Source: Methanobacterium sp. PtaB.Bin024 | GTDB taxonomy: Archaea > Methanobacteriota > Methanobacteria > Methanobacteriales > Methanobacteriaceae | Direction: 5' to 3' | Assembly: GCA_002067065.1 (NCBI GenBank) | Contig: MVPY01000011.1 | Location: 1-7,332 of the forward strand | Length of the DNA: 7,332 nucleotides | Part shown: positions 6,033-7,332 of the stretch, piece by piece | How positions within the stretch are numbered: position 1 is the stretch's first letter | Layout: each line of letters opens with the position of its first letter | The notes under the pieces: generated by a model | Databases searched by the model: none | What the model saw: only the letters and a program-made list of their open reading frames with translations | What the model was told of the DNA's origin: nothing | Made by a program: the position numbers and the translations under genes

Positions 6033-6216
6033 TCACACTCACACCATACCAGCACACACCCATACTACCCCCGCCCATAGTCACAGCCTTTCAAACCACA
6101 CCCACCAGGTACAGAATCACAGTCACACCGTGTCAGAGGATAATATTGGTTCAGCGGCACCAATTAATATAATGCCACCGTATATAGCTCGGTATATGTG
6201 GAGGAGAACAGCATGA
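6025..6216 (+). CDS. Histidine-rich needle / tail-collar-like fibre-tip protein, mini-gene
   Basis: The open frame from GTG 6025 encodes 63 residues. Five consecutive heptads of the form HxHxxxx (HTHTIPA, HTHTTPA, HSHSLSN, HTHQVQN, HSHTVSE) run from 6034 to 6138. A C-terminus NIMPPYIARYMWRRTA follows, resembling the closing motif of phage tail-fibre tips (PPY, then YxWxRxA). In T4 gp37 spaced HxH motifs bind iron along the axis of a trimeric needle, so a metal-binding trimeric tip is the likely structure here. Unusual points are the very small size, the absence of a shaft domain, the location among head genes rather than tail-fibre genes, and a start lacking its own ribosome site. Expression probably depends on the ORF at 6003, by frameshifting or reinitiation, unless the locus is a broken gene. 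Confidence 0.6.
   Translation: MDSHTHTIPAHTHTTPAHSHSLSNHTHQVQNHSHTVSEDNIGSAAPINIMPPYIARYMWRRTA
6034..6138 (+). repeat. Five tandem 21-base coding repeats (HxH heptads)
   Basis: Five back-to-back 21-base units each begin with two histidine codons separated by one codon (CAC/CAT NNN CAC/CAT). Units are conserved at the protein level but diverged in DNA, with mixed CAC/CAT and ACC/ACT/AGT codons. This indicates selection for the histidine spacing rather than a recent duplication. Confidence 0.75.
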
Positions 6217-6272
6217 ACGGAGAAGTGGGTACTAATCAAATAATCGAAAGGAGAAATGAGTTATGGTTTTAA
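6213..6272 (+). CDS. Possible 19-codon micro-ORF coupling needle and connector genes
   Basis: ATG 6213 overlaps the stop of the histidine-rich gene (ATGA) and is preceded by a strong ribosome site, GGAGGAG at 6200-6206, six bases upstream. It encodes MNGEVGTNQIIERRNELWF and stops at 6270-6272, ten bases past the first base of the connector start at 6263. The connector has its own site (AAAGGAG, 6247-6253) inside this micro-ORF. A functional peptide cannot be claimed. A coupling role, keeping ribosomes loaded across the junction, is plausible. It may also be a remnant. Confidence 0.35.
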   Translation: MNGEVGTNQIIERRNELWF

Positions 6273-6832
6273 TCACACTTACACAGCTCCAGGATGAGGC
6301 GGCCCTGCCACGCCGTGATGTGGACTTATCAGATTGGAGCGATGCACAATTACAATCTGAAATAGATTGGGCTACCAGCTACATACAAAGAGAATCTAAC
6401 AGGTTATTTACCGATACGGAGTACACCCAGACCAATGATGAACCCCACAGTGGCAGCTATATCTATCTCAAGGTCACCCCGATAAAGAGCATAGAAACCT
6501 TCACAATTGATGAGGTTGAGGTAGATGAAGACACCTATACTTTAAACACCAGCACCGGCAAGATAGCATTCACCACCGACCCACTAGGAGAATACGACTA
6601 TTCCATTACTTACATTGTTTGCGAGGACAACACGGATATAATTAACATAGCTAAGGACATCTGCATGGACATTGTGTTTGCAAAGCTTGACGGGTCCTTT
6701 GATGAAGACGATGATATATCCTCAATCAAATCTGGGAACAGCCAAATCAGTTACAGTAAATCCACAAAGCAGAAAATAGACAGCAAAATCGCCAGTATCA
6801 CAAAGAATGAAATCTTCCTGGGAATAATCTAG
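6263..6832 (+). CDS. Head-tail connector protein (HK97 gp6 / SPP1 gp15-like adaptor)
   Basis: A 189-residue protein matching the layout of phage head-tail adaptors, the ring that docks under the portal after DNA packaging. It begins with a short helix-turn-helix-like region (LTQLQDEAALP, then SDAQLQSEIDWATSYIQRES and NRLF), as in gp6-family N-termini where helices precede a conserved aromatic. A beta region follows (YIYLKVTPIKSIETFTIDEV through the YDYSITYIVC strand), then helices (IINIAKDICMDIVFAKLDG), an acidic loop (DEDDD) and the closing IKSGNSQISYS segment, resembling the 'ik.Gd.sis' motif of these adaptors. ATG 6263 is supported by AAAGGAG nine bases upstream. The order after coat/decoration genes and before a stopper-like gene fits. 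The exact subfamily is uncertain. Confidence 0.72.
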   Translation: MVLITLTQLQDEAALPRRDVDLSDWSDAQLQSEIDWATSYIQRESNRLFTDTEYTQTNDEPHSGSYIYLKVTPIKSIETFTIDEVEVDEDTYTLNTSTGKIAFTTDPLGEYDYSITYIVCEDNTDIINIAKDICMDIVFAKLDGSFDEDDDISSIKSGNSQISYSKSTKQKIDSKIASITKNEIFLGII

Positions 6833-6837
6833 GTGAT
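6831..6837 (+). promoter_or_regulatory. Ribosome site overlapping the connector stop; favours TTG 6842 as next start
   Basis: AGGTGAT begins inside the connector's TAG stop and lies four bases before TTG 6842. The alternative GTG at 6833 is itself part of this site and lacks a good upstream site, so TTG 6842 is preferred. Confidence 0.5.
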
Positions 6838-6841
6838 CTCA

Positions 6842-7189
6842 TTGAATAAGTATGAACGGGCCTTCCAAAAGCTCTTAAAACATGTTGGCCGGGATATAAC
6901 CATTACCACATGTATTGATATTGATGAAGAAAGCAAACCGGTCTATGATGAAACCACCCACACAATAACAGCACAAATAGACCTTATTAAAGGAACTGAA
7001 AAGATTATAGACGATATAATACTTAAACCAGGAGATGCTGTTGGTTACTTCCAAAACAAGCATATAGAATATCTTACAGAAGAAAGCAAAGTAGAAGTAA
7101 CTATTAAAGGGATTGATTTTACGTTTAAGATTGTGAAAGTCCTCCCAGATCTAATTAACACTGTTGTACCAATGAAACAAGGGTTTTAA
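6842..7189 (+). CDS. Probable head-closure (stopper) protein, SPP1 gp16-like
   Basis: From TTG 6842 the product has 115 residues; a GTG start at 6833 would add three. After an N-terminal helix (NKYERAFQKLLKHVGRDITI) it is mostly beta: a loop DEESKPVYDETTHTIT, then IDLIKGTEKIID and ILKPGDAVGYFQNKHIEYLT, then VEVTIKGIDFTFKIVKVLPD. Size, beta-barrel pattern, the GDA.gyF element and the position right after the connector match head-closure or joining proteins, which plug the connector to retain packaged DNA and form the tail docking surface. Sequence in this family is poorly conserved, so the call leans on order and size. Its stop is two bases from the next ATG (TAATCATG), the same junction as at 5659-5666. 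Confidence 0.6.
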   Translation: MNKYERAFQKLLKHVGRDITITTCIDIDEESKPVYDETTHTITAQIDLIKGTEKIIDDIILKPGDAVGYFQNKHIEYLTEESKVEVTIKGIDFTFKIVKVLPDLINTVVPMKQGF

Positions 7190-7191
7190 TC

Positions 7192-7332
7192 ATGGGAACA
7201 ATTGACCTCTCAATCAAAGACGAAGCCACCCCATTCATCCAATCAAGGGTAGATGAGTTCATCCCACAAGCCGTTATAATGCTCGATGACGTAGCAGAAA
7301 TCTATAAAGAACATCTAGAAGGAGAAGCTCCA
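7192..7332 (+). CDS. Probable neck / tail-completion protein, N-terminal fragment (3' end outside window)
   Basis: An open frame from ATG 7192 runs to the window edge, giving 47 residues beginning MGTIDLSIKDEATPFIQSRV and continuing with a helical, charged region (VAEIYKEHLEGEAP). By position, after connector and stopper, it should be the HK97 gp10 / SPP1 gp17-type protein that prepares the neck or tail end for joining. Many of these start with a short strand followed by long helices, as here. There is no strong ribosome site, so it probably depends on coupling to the preceding stop two bases upstream. Too little is present to confirm the family. Confidence 0.5.
   Translation, partial: MGTIDLSIKDEATPFIQSRVDEFIPQAVIMLDDVAEIYKEHLEGEAP

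Noticed and set aside
6034..6138. Regular 21-base repeats that could look like a CRISPR or tandem regulatory repeat
   Set aside because: Units are contiguous with no spacers, diverged at synonymous positions, and explained by the HxH heptads of a coding frame.
6833..6841. GTG at 6833 as start of the stopper-like gene
   Set aside because: The GTG is part of the AGGTGAT site that suits TTG 6842; still possible, and it would change only three residues.

Overview
The window is the head-assembly module of a tailed double-stranded DNA virus or provirus (Caudoviricetes, siphovirus-type order). All genes lie on the + strand in one dense row. The host cannot be named from this sequence alone. Frequent ATA, AGA/AGG and TTA codons, TTG/GTG starts, Shine-Dalgarno sites matching AGGAGGTGATT, and T-rich gene junctions would fit a virus of a methanogenic archaeon (Methanobacteriales type). 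A low-GC Bacillota phage is the main alternative.

Layout: the C-terminal end of the large terminase (to 139), portal (171-1508), MuF-type minor head protein (1562-2533), prohead protease fused in frame to an acidic scaffold (2580-3890), and the HK97-fold major capsid protein (3918-4883). Next come small virion or accessory genes: a probable decoration or head-fibre protein (4930-5418), a 65-aa protein with a basic tail (5464-5661), a 110-aa beta-rich protein (5664-5996), and a histidine-rich needle-like protein (6025-6216). The window closes with the head-tail interface: connector (6263-6832), probable stopper (6842-7189) and the start of a probable tail-completion or neck gene (7192 to the edge).

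The genes form one assembly line. The portal nucleates the procapsid, scaffold and capsid protein co-assemble, the protease matures the shell, terminase packs DNA through the portal, and connector and stopper proteins close the neck for tail joining.

Two places stand out. Inside the protease-scaffold gene a perfect ribosome binding site precedes an in-frame ATG at 3417. The same 10-base site (AAAGGAGGAT) precedes the capsid gene, so the scaffold is probably also made alone, as in lambda C/Nu3. Second, 5664-6272 holds a small protein, a 9-codon ORF, a +1-frame gene of five perfect HxH heptads with a fibre-tip C-terminus, and a 19-codon micro-ORF, chained by stop/start overlaps. This could be a miniature split fibre, a frameshifted gene or a reinitiation relay.
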